The notes: a model not told the origin generated them from the letters alone. A DNA stretch of 64,000 nt from Roseicyclus salinarum (GCF_029624655.1 NZ_JARRSA010000013.1:47308-111307); one strand, 5' to 3'; positions 48,148 to 57,575 are shown, counted from the first letter of the stretch. Program-made: numbers and translations.

Positions 48148-48471
48148 CGCGGCCATGCTGGTCGCTGTGCGGTGAGCTTTCAGATACGTCGCGTCGATCA
48201 TTACGGTCTTCTCCTCGCCGTGCTCGGCAGCCAGCCCGGCCATCATCCGTGCGAAGATGCCTTTCTCGCTCCAACGCTTCCACCGGCTGTAGAGCGTCTT
48301 GTGGGGACCATAGGCGGCAGGGGCATCCCGCCAGCGCAAGCCGTTGCGATTGATGAACATAATCCCGCTCAAGACCCGTCTGTCGTCGACCCGAGGCTTG
48401 CCGTGGGACTTCGGGAAGAAAGGGGAAAGTTTGGCAATCTGCGCGTCGGTCAGCCAGTACAGGTCGCTCAT
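48124..48471 (-). CDS. IS5-family transposase, frame A
   Basis: First frame of the transposase, 115 residues: MSDLYWLTDAQIAKLSPFFP, then the conserved RWRDAPAAYGPHKTLYSRW and the first catalytic aspartate in MIDATYLKAHR. It ends shortly after an A6 run (48142-48147 on the minus strand) where a -1 shift would join frame B. Confidence 0.92.
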   Translation of the reverse strand: MSDLYWLTDAQIAKLSPFFPKSHGKPRVDDRRVLSGIMFINRNGLRWRDAPAAYGPHKTLYSRWKRWSEKGIFARMMAGLAAEHGEEKTVMIDATYLKAHRTATSMAAKKGGVDA

Positions 48472-48595
48472 GTCACCGCTCCGTTTTTTCAGGCCGTGAA
48501 CCACGCAGAGCGCTGACAATCAATGCATCCTGACCCTAAAACAACGGAAAAATCCAGCCGCAGCCGGATCGGGAGAACGCTTTCGCGGGGGCAAG

Positions 48596-48685
48596 TGGCG
48601 GAGAGACAGGGATTCGAACCCTGGAGACGGTTTCCCGCCTACACGCGTTCCAGGCGTGCGCCTTCGACCACTCGGCCACCTCTCC
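48596..48685 (-). tRNA. tRNA-Ser (anticodon GGA)
   Basis: A class II tRNA with long variable arm. Acceptor stem GGAGAGG pairs with CCTCTCT-type 3' strand, the anticodon stem CACGC/GCGTG encloses CTGGAAC (anticodon GGA), and the T-loop is TTCGAAT. CCA is encoded (48596-48598). Its 3' end faces the accessory region. Confidence 0.96.
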
Positions 48686-48786
48686 GGCGCACGACCCGAT
48701 AGCGCAGCCGGGGCTGCGGGCGCAAGGGGCAAGTCTGCGATCGTGCGAACGCGACGGAGACCGTGCCGCCGCGGCGTGGGAGGAGT

Positions 48787-49503
48787 TCAGCAGAGCTCCA
48801 CGGTGACGCGGCGGTTCTGGCGGCCCTTCTTCTCGATCCTGGCGATCCGCAGCTTGCCGATCTCGCCCGTGCGCGCGACATGGGTGCCGCCGCAGGGCTG
48901 CAGGTCGACGGTGTCGCTCTCCTCCCCGATGCGCACGAGCCGGACGCGCCCGGCCCCGCGGGGCGGCGCCACCGACAGCGTCTTGACGAGCGCGGGGTTG
49001 GCGTCGAGATGCTCCTCGCTGATCCAGGTCTCGCTCACCGGCAGATCGCGCGTGATCAGCGCGTTCAGCTGCCCCTCGAGGATCTCGCGGCCATGCGGCG
49101 CCTCGGGCATGTCGAAGTCCAGCCTGCCCTTCTCGGAGTTGATCGCGCCGCCGGTGACGGCAAGCGGGATGACGACCGACAGCAGGTGCAGCCCGGTGTG
49201 GATGCGCATGTGGCCAAAGCGCCGCTCCCAGTCGAGGCGCTGGTCAAGCTGCGTTCCCACGGGCGGCAGGCCGCCGGGCTCGGCCGGGACCAGAACGATG
49301 GCGCTGCCCTCGCCCTTCACGGCGGTGGCGATCTCGATGCGGCCGCCCGACCAGACGAGGGTTCCGGAATCGCCGGGCTGTCCGCCGCCGCGGGGGTAGA
49401 AGATCGTCCGGTCGAGGACGATCCCGCCCTCGTCGGTCAGGGCGGTCACGACGCCTGGCGCCGACTTGCGGTAGGGATCGGTGGCGTAGAGGGGTTCGGT
49501 CAC
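48787..49503 (-). CDS. Alanyl-tRNA editing protein (AlaX-like)
   Basis: A 238-residue freestanding version of the AlaRS editing domain that removes serine or glycine wrongly attached to tRNA-Ala. Zinc ligands are visible in HTGLHLL and CGGTHVARTGE. The GTG start at 49503 overlaps the mscS stop (GTGA). It is the last gene of the trg-cysK operon and lies about 100 bases from tRNA-Ser. Confidence 0.92.
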   Translation of the reverse strand: MTEPLYATDPYRKSAPGVVTALTDEGGIVLDRTIFYPRGGGQPGDSGTLVWSGGRIEIATAVKGEGSAIVLVPAEPGGLPPVGTQLDQRLDWERRFGHMRIHTGLHLLSVVIPLAVTGGAINSEKGRLDFDMPEAPHGREILEGQLNALITRDLPVSETWISEEHLDANPALVKTLSVAPPRGAGRVRLVRIGEESDTVDLQPCGGTHVARTGEIGKLRIARIEKKGRQNRRVTVELC

Positions 49504-51911
49504 GCTGCGGTGCCTCCGGTCTTGTCGGGGATGGAAACCGCCCTCGCGGCGGGCTCGGCGCCGCGTGGTCCCGGCACGTCGCGCACGAGGACCTCGGGAT
49601 TGCGGAGCCAGATGTCGCGCTGTGCGAAGGGGATCTCGATGCCCTCCTCGGCGAAGCGTTCCGCGATCCGGTGATGCATCTCGGTCTGCACGTCCAGAAG
49701 CTGGTTCACGTCGCGCAGGATGGCGCGGATGCGGAAGTCGAGGCTGTCGGCCCCGAAACCCAGGAAATCGACGCCCGGCTCGGGATAGGCCGCGACGACG
49801 GGATGCTCGCGCGCGATCTCGAGAAGGATGCGCTCCACCCGGCGGGTATCGGTGCCGTAGGCCACGCCCACCTTCACGATGGCGCGGCCGATCGTGTTGC
49901 TGCGGGTCCAGTTCACGACCGTGCCCGAGATGAAATCGGCGTTGGGCACGATCACGTCGGTCTTGTCGAAGGTCTCGATCCGGGTCGAGCGGACGGAGAT
50001 GTCCTTGACGATGCCCATGGTGCCGTTGACCTCGATCCAGTCGCCCTCCGAGATGGGACGCTCGATCAGCAGGATGATGCCCGAGACGAAGTTGTTCACC
50101 ACGTTCTGCAGGCCGAAGCCGATCCCGACGGAAAGCGCGCCGATGACCACGCCGAGCGCGGTGAGATCGATGCCGCCCGCGGTGATCGCGACGACCGCCG
50201 CCAGCCCGATCCCGACATAGCCGATGCCCGAGGTGATCGCCGTGCGCGCGCCCGCGTCCATCTGAGTGCGCGGCAGCACGGTGGACTTCAGCGCGCCCTG
50301 CAGCAGTCGCGTCGCCACCAGCCCCATCGCGAAGACGAGGACGACCGCGAAGATGCTGCCGGGCGTGATGCGCACGTCGCCAAGCTGGACGCCCTCGCGG
50401 AACCGGATCAAGACGTCGAGAAGCTGGTCGGACCGCACCCCCCATGTCAGCGCGAGGAACGGCAGCATGGCGAAAACGAGGACGAAGTTCACCAGCACCG
50501 GGATCAGCGCGGCCGAGGCCTCGCCCGGGGTCTTGCGGAAGGCGAGCGCGTAGAGGTCGCGCACGACCGGCTGCAGCGCCATCACGATCCCCACGAGGCC
50601 GAGGCTCTGGGCGGCGGGCACCATGATGGCCTCGGTCGCATTGACGTAGCCCACAAGCGCCAGAAGCGGCCCGACGACGCCAAGAGCGACAAGCCCGGTC
50701 GCCGTGATGGCGAGCGCGCGCTGCGCGAATCCCAGGCCGTCCTCCTGCACCTCGAGCGACGGGATGGCCGCGCGCAGAAGCCGGGCCGAGGCGATGTAGA
50801 GGTAGCCCAGGATCAGGAACGCCGGTGTCTGGATGACGCCTTGGGCCGCGGGCGACACCTCGTCGAAGGCCGAGACTGCCCCGAGCACGATGGCGAAGCC
50901 GACCGTCACGCCGATCGCGACGACAATCCAGCGCGCGGCAGCCGCCTTGCCGGGCTGCGAGCGCAGGTGCGAGAAGGCCCCATCGGAGTCCGAGCGGAAC
51001 AGCCGCCCGCCCAGCCAGAGCGAGATGTAGACCGTCCCGGCGGCCGCCGCGAAGGCCTCGAGCAGCGTCATCGCCTGGGACGAGACCATGCCGGTCGCGA
51101 CGAATGCCGACAGAATGAGGAGGACGCCCACGAAGGGGACCGTGATCTGCAGGAGCGAGACGAGAAAGGCGACGGCCACGCGCCCGCGCGTCACCGCCCG
51201 CGCCTGCAGACGCTCGGTCAGCAGCGTCGTCCAGCGCCGCCCGCGCAAGATGGCGAGCAGCCCGACGAGCAGCAGGAACACGATGCCCGGCGCGTTGTCG
51301 ACCAGTTCGCTCCGTCGCACGGTATCGCTCAGGCGCCCGGCGATCTGCGTGCGGATCGATGCGACCACGTCCAGGATGTCCGACGCCGCCGTGGTCCAGT
51401 TGATCGGGTTCGCGGGGCTGGGATCGAGTTGCAGGAGGCGCTGCTGCTCGCGTTCGCGCAGGACCGCGTCGATCTCGGTGATGAGGCCCTCGGCGCGCGT
51501 CAGGGCCGCGGCCGCGCTCAACTGCGGCTCCTGCAGCCGCGAGAGCTGCTCGTTGAGGCCCGCGCGGCGATCGGCGATGGCGTCGGGCTCGGCCGCGCCT
51601 TCGCCCGGCGGCGGCCCCAGCGCGTCGATCTGGGCCCGGATCGTGGCGATCCTCGTGGCATTGGCGCTCTGTGCGCCCTGAAAGCGCGTGCGCCACTCCA
51701 CGAGCGTGCGTCGCATGTTCTCGAAGAAGGCGGTGGAGGCGGTGCCCGCCGCGATCAGGTTCTCGACACGCGTCGCCTCCGTTTCCCAGCTTGCGTAGTC
51801 GAGCGATGCGCTCTCCTGGGCGGTGGCGGTCTCGGCCTCCTGCGCCACGGCGGGCAGCGCCGCCGAAAGGCATAGCGCCAGGACCAGCAGAAGGGTGGCG
51901 AGACGCCGCAT
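49500..51911 (-). CDS. MscS-family mechanosensitive channel with DUF3772 N-terminus
   Basis: An 803-residue inner-membrane channel. A signal peptide (about residues 1-23) precedes a periplasmic helical region (residues 25-190, DUF3772 type), then some eleven helices. The conserved MscS core starts near residue 560 and includes FGLQNVVNNFVSGIILL followed by RPISEGDWIEV. Its start overlaps the cysK stop (TGATG); an ATG one codon earlier is also possible. It opens under membrane tension to release solutes. Confidence 0.92.
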   Translation of the reverse strand: MRRLATLLLVLALCLSAALPAVAQEAETATAQESASLDYASWETEATRVENLIAAGTASTAFFENMRRTLVEWRTRFQGAQSANATRIATIRAQIDALGPPPGEGAAEPDAIADRRAGLNEQLSRLQEPQLSAAAALTRAEGLITEIDAVLREREQQRLLQLDPSPANPINWTTAASDILDVVASIRTQIAGRLSDTVRRSELVDNAPGIVFLLLVGLLAILRGRRWTTLLTERLQARAVTRGRVAVAFLVSLLQITVPFVGVLLILSAFVATGMVSSQAMTLLEAFAAAAGTVYISLWLGGRLFRSDSDGAFSHLRSQPGKAAAARWIVVAIGVTVGFAIVLGAVSAFDEVSPAAQGVIQTPAFLILGYLYIASARLLRAAIPSLEVQEDGLGFAQRALAITATGLVALGVVGPLLALVGYVNATEAIMVPAAQSLGLVGIVMALQPVVRDLYALAFRKTPGEASAALIPVLVNFVLVFAMLPFLALTWGVRSDQLLDVLIRFREGVQLGDVRITPGSIFAVVLVFAMGLVATRLLQGALKSTVLPRTQMDAGARTAITSGIGYVGIGLAAVVAITAGGIDLTALGVVIGALSVGIGFGLQNVVNNFVSGIILLIERPISEGDWIEVNGTMGIVKDISVRSTRIETFDKTDVIVPNADFISGTVVNWTRSNTIGRAIVKVGVAYGTDTRRVERILLEIAREHPVVAAYPEPGVDFLGFGADSLDFRIRAILRDVNQLLDVQTEMHHRIAERFAEEGIEIPFAQRDIWLRNPEVLVRDVPGPRGAEPAARAVSIPDKTGGTAA

Positions 51912-52942
51912 CATTCCTCGCGGACGTCGGGGATGTCGCGTCCGGGGCCCTCGAGCCACGCGGGAACCGGCAGGCCCTTCTCCTTCAGGAACGCCGGGTT
52001 GAACAGGCGCGACTGGTAGCGCGTGCCGTAGTCGCAGAGGATCGTCACGATCGTGTGGCCCGGCCCCATTTCCTGAGCCATGCGCACCGCACCGGCCACG
52101 TTGATCCCCGACGATCCCCCGAGGCAGAGCCCTTCTTCCGAGAGGAGGTCGAAGACGTAGGGCAGCGCCTCGGCGTCATGGATGTTGCAGGAGAAATCCG
52201 GGGTGAAGCCCTCCAGGTTGGCGGTGATCCGGCCCTGCCCGATACCTTCCGTGATCGAGGAGCCCTCGGCCTTCAGCTCGCCCGTGGTGTAGTAGCTGTA
52301 GAGCGCTGCCCCGTCGGGGTCGGCGAGGCCCATCTTCACGCCGCGCGCCTGAAGCGCTTCCGCCACGCCCGCAAGCGTTCCGCCCGAACCCACGGCGCAG
52401 ATGAAGCCGTCGACGCGGCCGCCGGTCTGCTCCCAGATCTCGGGGCCCGTCGTCTCGACGTGGGCCTGCCGGTTGGCGGTGTTGTCGAACTGGTTGGCCC
52501 AGATCGCTCCATTGGGCTCGGTGGCGGCCAGCGCCTCGGCGAGGCGGCCGGAATAGCGCACGAAGTTGTTGGGGTTGCGGTAGGGCGCGGCGGGCACCTC
52601 GACCAGTTCGGCGCCTGCGAGGCGCAGCATGTCCTTCTTTTCCTGGCTCTGCGTCTCGGGGATGACGATGACGGTCCTGAAGCCCATCGACGCTCCGACC
52701 AGCGCAAGGCCGATGCCCGTGTTGCCGGCCGTCCCCTCGACGATCGTGCCGCCGGGCGAAAGCAGTCCGCGGGCGATGGCGTCGCGGATGATGTAGAGGG
52801 CGGCGCGGTCCTTGACGGACTGGCCGGGGTTCATGAACTCCGCCTTGCCCAGGATCTCGCAGCCGGTCATTTCGCTGGCCTTCCTCAGACGGATGAGGGG
52901 CGTGTTCCCGACGGCGGCGGCGAGGTCTTTGTGGATCTGCAT
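51911..52942 (-). CDS. cysK: Cysteine synthase A
   Basis: Makes L-cysteine from O-acetylserine and sulfide; PLP enzyme, 343 residues. PLP lysine K44 lies in NPGQSVKDRA, the phosphate loop is GSGGTLAGV, and the substrate loop is EGTAGNTGIG. The start MQIHKDLAAAVGNTP at 52942 is family-typical. Located after trgA and trgB, as in Rhodobacter sphaeroides, where this locus gives tellurite resistance. Confidence 0.94.
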   Translation of the reverse strand: MQIHKDLAAAVGNTPLIRLRKASEMTGCEILGKAEFMNPGQSVKDRAALYIIRDAIARGLLSPGGTIVEGTAGNTGIGLALVGASMGFRTVIVIPETQSQEKKDMLRLAGAELVEVPAAPYRNPNNFVRYSGRLAEALAATEPNGAIWANQFDNTANRQAHVETTGPEIWEQTGGRVDGFICAVGSGGTLAGVAEALQARGVKMGLADPDGAALYSYYTTGELKAEGSSITEGIGQGRITANLEGFTPDFSCNIHDAEALPYVFDLLSEEGLCLGGSSGINVAGAVRMAQEMGPGHTIVTILCDYGTRYQSRLFNPAFLKEKGLPVPAWLEGPGRDIPDVREE

Positions 52943-53003
52943 TGGACGGGTCTTTCGCGGGGGTGTCTGGGCGCCAACTGGATAGGCTTCGGCGCGCCCG
53001 AAC

Positions 53004-54149
53004 TCAACCCGCGCCGGACGCGATCCCCGCTTCGGCGCGCAGCCGCGCACGGTTCGCGGCGAGCCATTGCAGCGAGATGATGGCCGGGGCGTTGACGAGG
53101 TCGCCCGTCTCCATCAGCGCCATCGCCCCGTCGAAGGTGACGAGATGGCCCTGGATGTCCTCGCCCTCGTCCTCGTGGCCGCCGAGGCCAGCGCTTCCGT
53201 CGGGCAGATCGGCAATTCCGACATAGGAGAACAGGACATGCGCCAGCCCGCCCGGCGAGGGATAGTAACGGGCCACGAAATGCAGCCCCTGGAGCGCCAG
53301 CCCCGCCTCCTCGGCCGCCTCCCGGCGCGCGGCCTCCTCGGGGGTCTCGCCCGCGTCGATCAGGCCCGCGACCGGCTCCAGGAGCCATGGCGACGGGTCG
53401 CCCTGCACCAGCGCCCCGAAGCGGATCTGCTCGACAAGCAGGATGCGGTCGCGGACGGGATCGTAGGGCAGCACCGTGGAGGCGTCGCCCACCCGGAAGA
53501 TGGCGCGAACGACCTCGCGCTCCTCGGCGCCGTCGAAGCGGCGGTGGCGCGCGGTGATCTCCTCGGTCGCGTAGAAGCCGTCGTAGGGGTGGCGCCGCGC
53601 GAGGATCTCGGCGTCTGCGTGGCCGAAGCGACCGCCGACGCGTCCCGGCCGGCGCCATTGGCAGGCGCGCAGGACGGCATCGGCGCGCGCCCGGACGATG
53701 CCCGCGATGCGGCCGACCTCGTCGGGCTCCTGCCGGCCGATCCGGCGCAGGATGTCGGGCGCGGCCTCGCAGGTCAGGGGCGCCCAGGCCTCGGCCCAGG
53801 CCGTGAGGCTCCAGTGCTCGCCGCTTCCCGGATCGTCGTGGCGCGGCCGCCAGACCTGCGCCGCGAGACGGCCGCCCTCGGTCTCGACCTCGACGGGGGC
53901 GCGGTCATAGCCGAAGACCGCCTCGTACCAGTCGAGACGCCGCAGCGCCTCGGCGTCGGCTTCGACCAGCACGCCCTCCGCCCGCGCGGCAGGATCCTCG
54001 ACCAGCACGGGCCAGTCCCCTCCGAGAGCACGCTCGCAGCGCGCGCCGGGAAGCGTGGCGGGAACAAGCGGCAGATCACGGCCCGCCACCAGCCGAAGCA
54101 GCGGGGCGTGCCGAAGGGTCCCGAACAGGAAGATCCGCGTGGGGGCCAT
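53004..54149 (-). CDS. trgB: TrgB-like tellurite-resistance protein: gamma-glutamylcyclotransferase-like plus NUDIX domain
   Basis: A 381-residue two-domain protein. Residues about 1-150 form an AIG2/gamma-glutamylcyclotransferase-like domain (IFLFGTLRHAPLL). Residues about 180-370 form a NUDIX hydrolase of the ADP-ribose pyrophosphatase type: the box GxxDxGE..REAxEEAG is seen with GLIDAGETPEEAARRE and AAEEAGL. The ATG at 54149 lies three bases before the trgA stop is complete. Its biochemical role in tellurite resistance is not settled. Confidence 0.88.
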   Translation of the reverse strand: MAPTRIFLFGTLRHAPLLRLVAGRDLPLVPATLPGARCERALGGDWPVLVEDPAARAEGVLVEADAEALRRLDWYEAVFGYDRAPVEVETEGGRLAAQVWRPRHDDPGSGEHWSLTAWAEAWAPLTCEAAPDILRRIGRQEPDEVGRIAGIVRARADAVLRACQWRRPGRVGGRFGHADAEILARRHPYDGFYATEEITARHRRFDGAEEREVVRAIFRVGDASTVLPYDPVRDRILLVEQIRFGALVQGDPSPWLLEPVAGLIDAGETPEEAARREAAEEAGLALQGLHFVARYYPSPGGLAHVLFSYVGIADLPDGSAGLGGHEDEGEDIQGHLVTFDGAMALMETGDLVNAPAIISLQWLAANRARLRAEAGIASGAG

Positions 54150-54151
54150 CC

Positions 54152-54637
54152 TCAGCGCCAGATGCGCCCGATCGCCTCGACCACCAGACCGCAGAGCGCG
54201 CCGCCGACGATCAGCGTGGTCCAGACCGGGATCGTCGCCGACTGCACGAAATACTCGATCGCGAGTTCCAGCGTCGCGATGGTCGCTTCGCCGGGCGAGT
54301 CGTAGCGCAGGTTCGCCGATCGCATGAACATCGTCCTCAGCGAGAACAGCAAGATGCCGAAGAAGGCGATCTGCACCGAGGTGCGGATACCGTTCGCGAA
54401 GGCCTGCCCGATGCCGCGCCCTGCCCGGCCTCCTGCCACCATCCACCCCTGCCACGCGCCGATCAGGCCGATGGTCAGCGGGAAATAACCGGCCGGCATC
54501 TCGGGCGGAAAGGTCAGGAGCGTGTAGGTCGCGGCCTGCCATCCCACCCCGAAAAAGAGGATCGCCGCGAAGAGCTTGGCCGCGGTGGGCATCTCCATCT
54601 TCGAGGAGCCGGACTGGGTGTGAGGCGGAAACAGCAT
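54152..54637 (-). CDS. trgA: TrgA-family membrane protein
   Basis: A 161-residue protein with three to four hydrophobic helices (about residues 20-40, 46-68, 85-103 and 135-155). It matches the Rhodobacter TrgA type, which with TrgB and CysK contributes to tellurite resistance. The start at 54637 (MLFPPHTQSG) has GAGGA close upstream; an ATG at 54598 is an alternative. First gene of the five-gene operon. Confidence 0.85.
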   Translation of the reverse strand: MLFPPHTQSGSSKMEMPTAAKLFAAILFFGVGWQAATYTLLTFPPEMPAGYFPLTIGLIGAWQGWMVAGGRAGRGIGQAFANGIRTSVQIAFFGILLFSLRTMFMRSANLRYDSPGEATIATLELAIEYFVQSATIPVWTTLIVGGALCGLVVEAIGRIWR

Positions 54638-54723
54638 GGTCCTCACCGAAGCATCCGATTGGGGCCCATTTGTGGCCAAACCGCGCAGAGACGGCGGATT
54701 TTGCCGCATGCGGGCATCAATCC

Positions 54724-55932
54724 TCAGGCCGGCCGCCGGATCGTGATCTGCGTCACGTCGGTGTTCCTGAAGTGGAACGTGGCGGCGCAGGAACACAGGT
54801 AGAAGTTCCACATCCGCCGGAAGCGATCGTCGAATCCGAGGGCCGCGACCTCGTCCCAGCGGGCGTTGAACGTGTCGTGCCAGCGGCGCAGCGTCTGGCT
54901 GTAGCTTTCGCCGAACTCGATCGAATGGGCGACCTCGAGGCCCGCGCGCCGCACCTGCTCGCGCAGGATCCTCGGCGCCGGAAGCATCCCGCCGGGGAAG
55001 ACGTATTTCTGGATGAAATCGACGCCGCGCCGATAGACGTCCCACCGCCGGTCCTGCACCGTGATGATCTGAAGCGTCGCCTGCCGGCCGGGCTTCAGCC
55101 GGTCGCGCACGGTATCGAAATAGACAGGCCAGTAGCGTTCGCCCACGGCCTCGAACATCTCGATCGAGGCGATGCCGTCGTAGATGCCGCGCTCGTCGCG
55201 GTAATCCTGCAGCTTGATCTCCACCCGGTCCGAAAGCCCCGCCTTCGCGATGCGCTCGACCGCGTAGTCGTGCTGCTCCTTGGAGATCGTCAGGCCGGTG
55301 ACGCGCAGGCCCCGCTCCTTCGCGGCATACTCCGCAAAGCCGCCCCAGCCGCAGCCGATCTCCAGGACATGATCGCCCGGGCGGGCGTCCATCTGGTCGA
55401 CCATCGAGGCGTATTTCGCGATCTGCGCGGCCTCGAGGCTTTCCTGCCCGGTCTCGAACTTGGCCGAGGAATAGGTCATCGTGTCGTCCAGCCAGAGCCG
55501 GTAGAACTCGTTGCCGAGGTCGTAGTGGTAGGAGATGTTCCTGCGCGCCTGCGCCTTGGAGTTCGACTGGAGCCAGAAGCGGAACTTCTCGTAGGCGCGG
55601 ATCAGCCCCATCCCGAGAAAGCCGTCGTAGACCTCCTCGTTGTCGGCATGGATCAGGTCCATGAAGGCCTGAAGGTCGGGAGTGGACCACCAGTTGTCGA
55701 GATAGGCCTCGCAAAATCCCAGGTCGCCCTCGCGGATGAGGCGCGCGAAGATGTCGGTGTTGTGGATGTGCAACTCGGCCACGGGGCCGGGCTTGGGACC
55801 CTCGGTGCGGAACACGCGGCCATCCGGCAGCACCATGTCGAGGCGCCCATGTTCCATCTTCTGCGCCTGGTCGAACACCGCCTGGAAATAGCGCGGCAGC
55901 CCCGTTTCACCCTGGGTCGTGGTCTTTATCAT
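54724..55932 (-). CDS. cfa: Cyclopropane-fatty-acyl-phospholipid synthase
   Basis: Adds a methylene group from SAM to unsaturated acyl chains of membrane lipids; 402 residues. The SAM motif is VLEIGCGWGGFAEYA, and the family-typical ISYHYDLGNEFYRLWLD and SIEMFEAVGERYWPVYF are present. The start at 55932 (MIKTTTQGETG) follows a purine run. It stands between trgA and the photolyase on the same strand. Confidence 0.95.
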   Translation of the reverse strand: MIKTTTQGETGLPRYFQAVFDQAQKMEHGRLDMVLPDGRVFRTEGPKPGPVAELHIHNTDIFARLIREGDLGFCEAYLDNWWSTPDLQAFMDLIHADNEEVYDGFLGMGLIRAYEKFRFWLQSNSKAQARRNISYHYDLGNEFYRLWLDDTMTYSSAKFETGQESLEAAQIAKYASMVDQMDARPGDHVLEIGCGWGGFAEYAAKERGLRVTGLTISKEQHDYAVERIAKAGLSDRVEIKLQDYRDERGIYDGIASIEMFEAVGERYWPVYFDTVRDRLKPGRQATLQIITVQDRRWDVYRRGVDFIQKYVFPGGMLPAPRILREQVRRAGLEVAHSIEFGESYSQTLRRWHDTFNARWDEVAALGFDDRFRRMWNFYLCSCAATFHFRNTDVTQITIRRPA

Positions 55933-56057
55933 CTTCTTTTTTTCCCCAACACCGCCGCATCTGATCCCGATGCGGTGGCCATGTGCAAGTCCCCGTGTCG
56001 AACCCCGCCGACGGTCCCCGTTAGCGGACCCCTGTGCCGGCATCAATCGCCAGCCCC

Positions 56058-57476
56058 TCAGAAGCCCCTGTTCTCGTAGGCCTCCAGCGCCCGCTTGCGC
56101 CCCTCGCCCGCGTCCACCACGGGACGCTCCGGGTAGCGGTCGTCCGGCGAAAGCCCCCAGCTCTCCGGCACCGCCTCGAAGTAGCTCAGGGCCGTCTCGG
56201 GCGGCGCCGAGGACAGTTCGGCCACCCACCGCCGCCTGTAGCGCCCGTTCGGATCGAACTTCTCGGCCTGCGTTTCGGGGTTGAAGACCCTGAAATAGGG
56301 CGTCGCATCCGGCCCGGACCCCGCCGACCACTGCCAGCCCATCGCGTTGGAGGCCGGGTCCCAGTCCACGAGGTGCTCCTCGAACCAGTCGAGGCCGATC
56401 TTCCAATGCGTGAGCAGATGCTTCGTGAGGTAGGACGCCACCAGCATCCGCGCGCGGTTGTGCATCCGGCCCGTCACGTAAAGCTCGCGCATCGCGGCGT
56501 CGACGATCGCCATGCCCGTTCGCCCGCGCAGCCACGCCACGACGTCGTCGCGCGCGGCGTCCTCGTTCCACGCGAACGCCTCCCACTCCTCGCGCCAGTT
56601 GCGCTCCACGATATGGGGCGTGTGGTAGACGAGGTGATAGGCGAAGTCGCGCCAGACGATCTCCTTGAGGAAGGTCTCGGCCCCCGCCTTGCCCTCCGCC
56701 ATTGCGCGCTGCCCCGCCCACCAGCAGGTGCGCGCCGAAATCTCGCCGACGGTCAGGTTCTCCGACAGGTGGGATGTGCCGTCACGGGCGAGGTTGTCGC
56801 GTGCGTCGGCGTAGTCGTCGATGCCGCCCCCGATGAACGCGCCGAGCCGGCCCTGCGCGGCCCGCTCGCCCACCGCGAGGTGCGGCCGCACGACCTCGGC
56901 GCCCCGGCCCATCGCGGCCCCGAGGCCGTGCCGCGCGAGATCGTCGCCGTCCGGCCAGGACGCGGGCGCGACGAGGTCGGGCACAGGCAGCGGCGCGCCG
57001 GGATCGCGCCCGCGCACGGCCTTCCAGAACGGTGTGTAGACCTTGTAGAAGCCGCCGGTCCCCGTCTCGACCGTCCACGGCTCGAACAGGATGTGTCCCG
57101 CGTGGCTCTGGACCTCCACGCCGTCGGCCTTCAGCGCGGACTTCACGCCCTCGTCACGCGCCCGCGCGTCAGGATCGTAGAGGCGGTTCCAATGCACCTC
57201 GCGCGCACCAGTCTCGTCGATCAAGGCACGCAGCACGTCGAGCGCGCGTCCCCTCCGCACGATCAGCCGCGACCCCGCGCCCTCGAGCGCGTCGCCGAAC
57301 GTCTCCGCGCCGAGGCCGAGCCGCCATTTCGGTGCGGCCCCGTGCCCCTCGACCACCTCGTCCACGATGAAGACCGGGATGACCGGCCGCCCCGAGGCCG
57401 CCGCCGCGCACAGCGCGGGGTTGTCGGCCAGCCGGAAATCCCGCCTTGCCCAGTAGAGGATGGGAGTGTCGTCCAT
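56058..57476 (-). CDS. phrB: Deoxyribodipyrimidine photolyase
   Basis: Light-driven repair of cyclobutane pyrimidine dimers; 472 residues, the usual length. The N-terminal antenna domain starts ILYWARRDFRLADNPAL. The C-terminal FAD domain contains TGMAIVDAAMRELYVTGRMHNR and WDPASNAMGWQWSAGSGPDA. ATG start at 57476. Confidence 0.96.
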   Translation of the reverse strand: MDDTPILYWARRDFRLADNPALCAAAASGRPVIPVFIVDEVVEGHGAAPKWRLGLGAETFGDALEGAGSRLIVRRGRALDVLRALIDETGAREVHWNRLYDPDARARDEGVKSALKADGVEVQSHAGHILFEPWTVETGTGGFYKVYTPFWKAVRGRDPGAPLPVPDLVAPASWPDGDDLARHGLGAAMGRGAEVVRPHLAVGERAAQGRLGAFIGGGIDDYADARDNLARDGTSHLSENLTVGEISARTCWWAGQRAMAEGKAGAETFLKEIVWRDFAYHLVYHTPHIVERNWREEWEAFAWNEDAARDDVVAWLRGRTGMAIVDAAMRELYVTGRMHNRARMLVASYLTKHLLTHWKIGLDWFEEHLVDWDPASNAMGWQWSAGSGPDATPYFRVFNPETQAEKFDPNGRYRRRWVAELSSAPPETALSYFEAVPESWGLSPDDRYPERPVVDAGEGRKRALEAYENRGF

Positions 57477-57575
57477 GCGCCCCGTGTTCTTCTTCGCTCG
57501 CGTCGTGCCGCCCGGCGCGAATTAACCCCGCCAGAGCCGGGGTCAAGTCGGGCCCGGTCGCGGGCCGGGCGGGCC

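Larger units (their letters stand above)
47704..48536 (-). mobile_element. IS5-family insertion sequence (IS427-like), 833 bp
   Basis: The ends are inverted repeats GGGTCAGGA (47704-47712) and TCCTGACCC (48528-48536). The dinucleotide TA stands on both sides (47702-47703 and 48537-48538), the target duplication typical of the IS427 group. Inside are two overlapping frames of a DDE transposase. It lies between a membrane protein gene and tRNA-Ser and does not visibly break a gene. Confidence 0.92.

Noticed and set aside
49671..51875. 734-codon open frame on the plus strand opposite mscS
   Set aside because: Composition is Asp/Arg/His-rich as expected of an antisense shadow; the minus strand has a clear channel protein.
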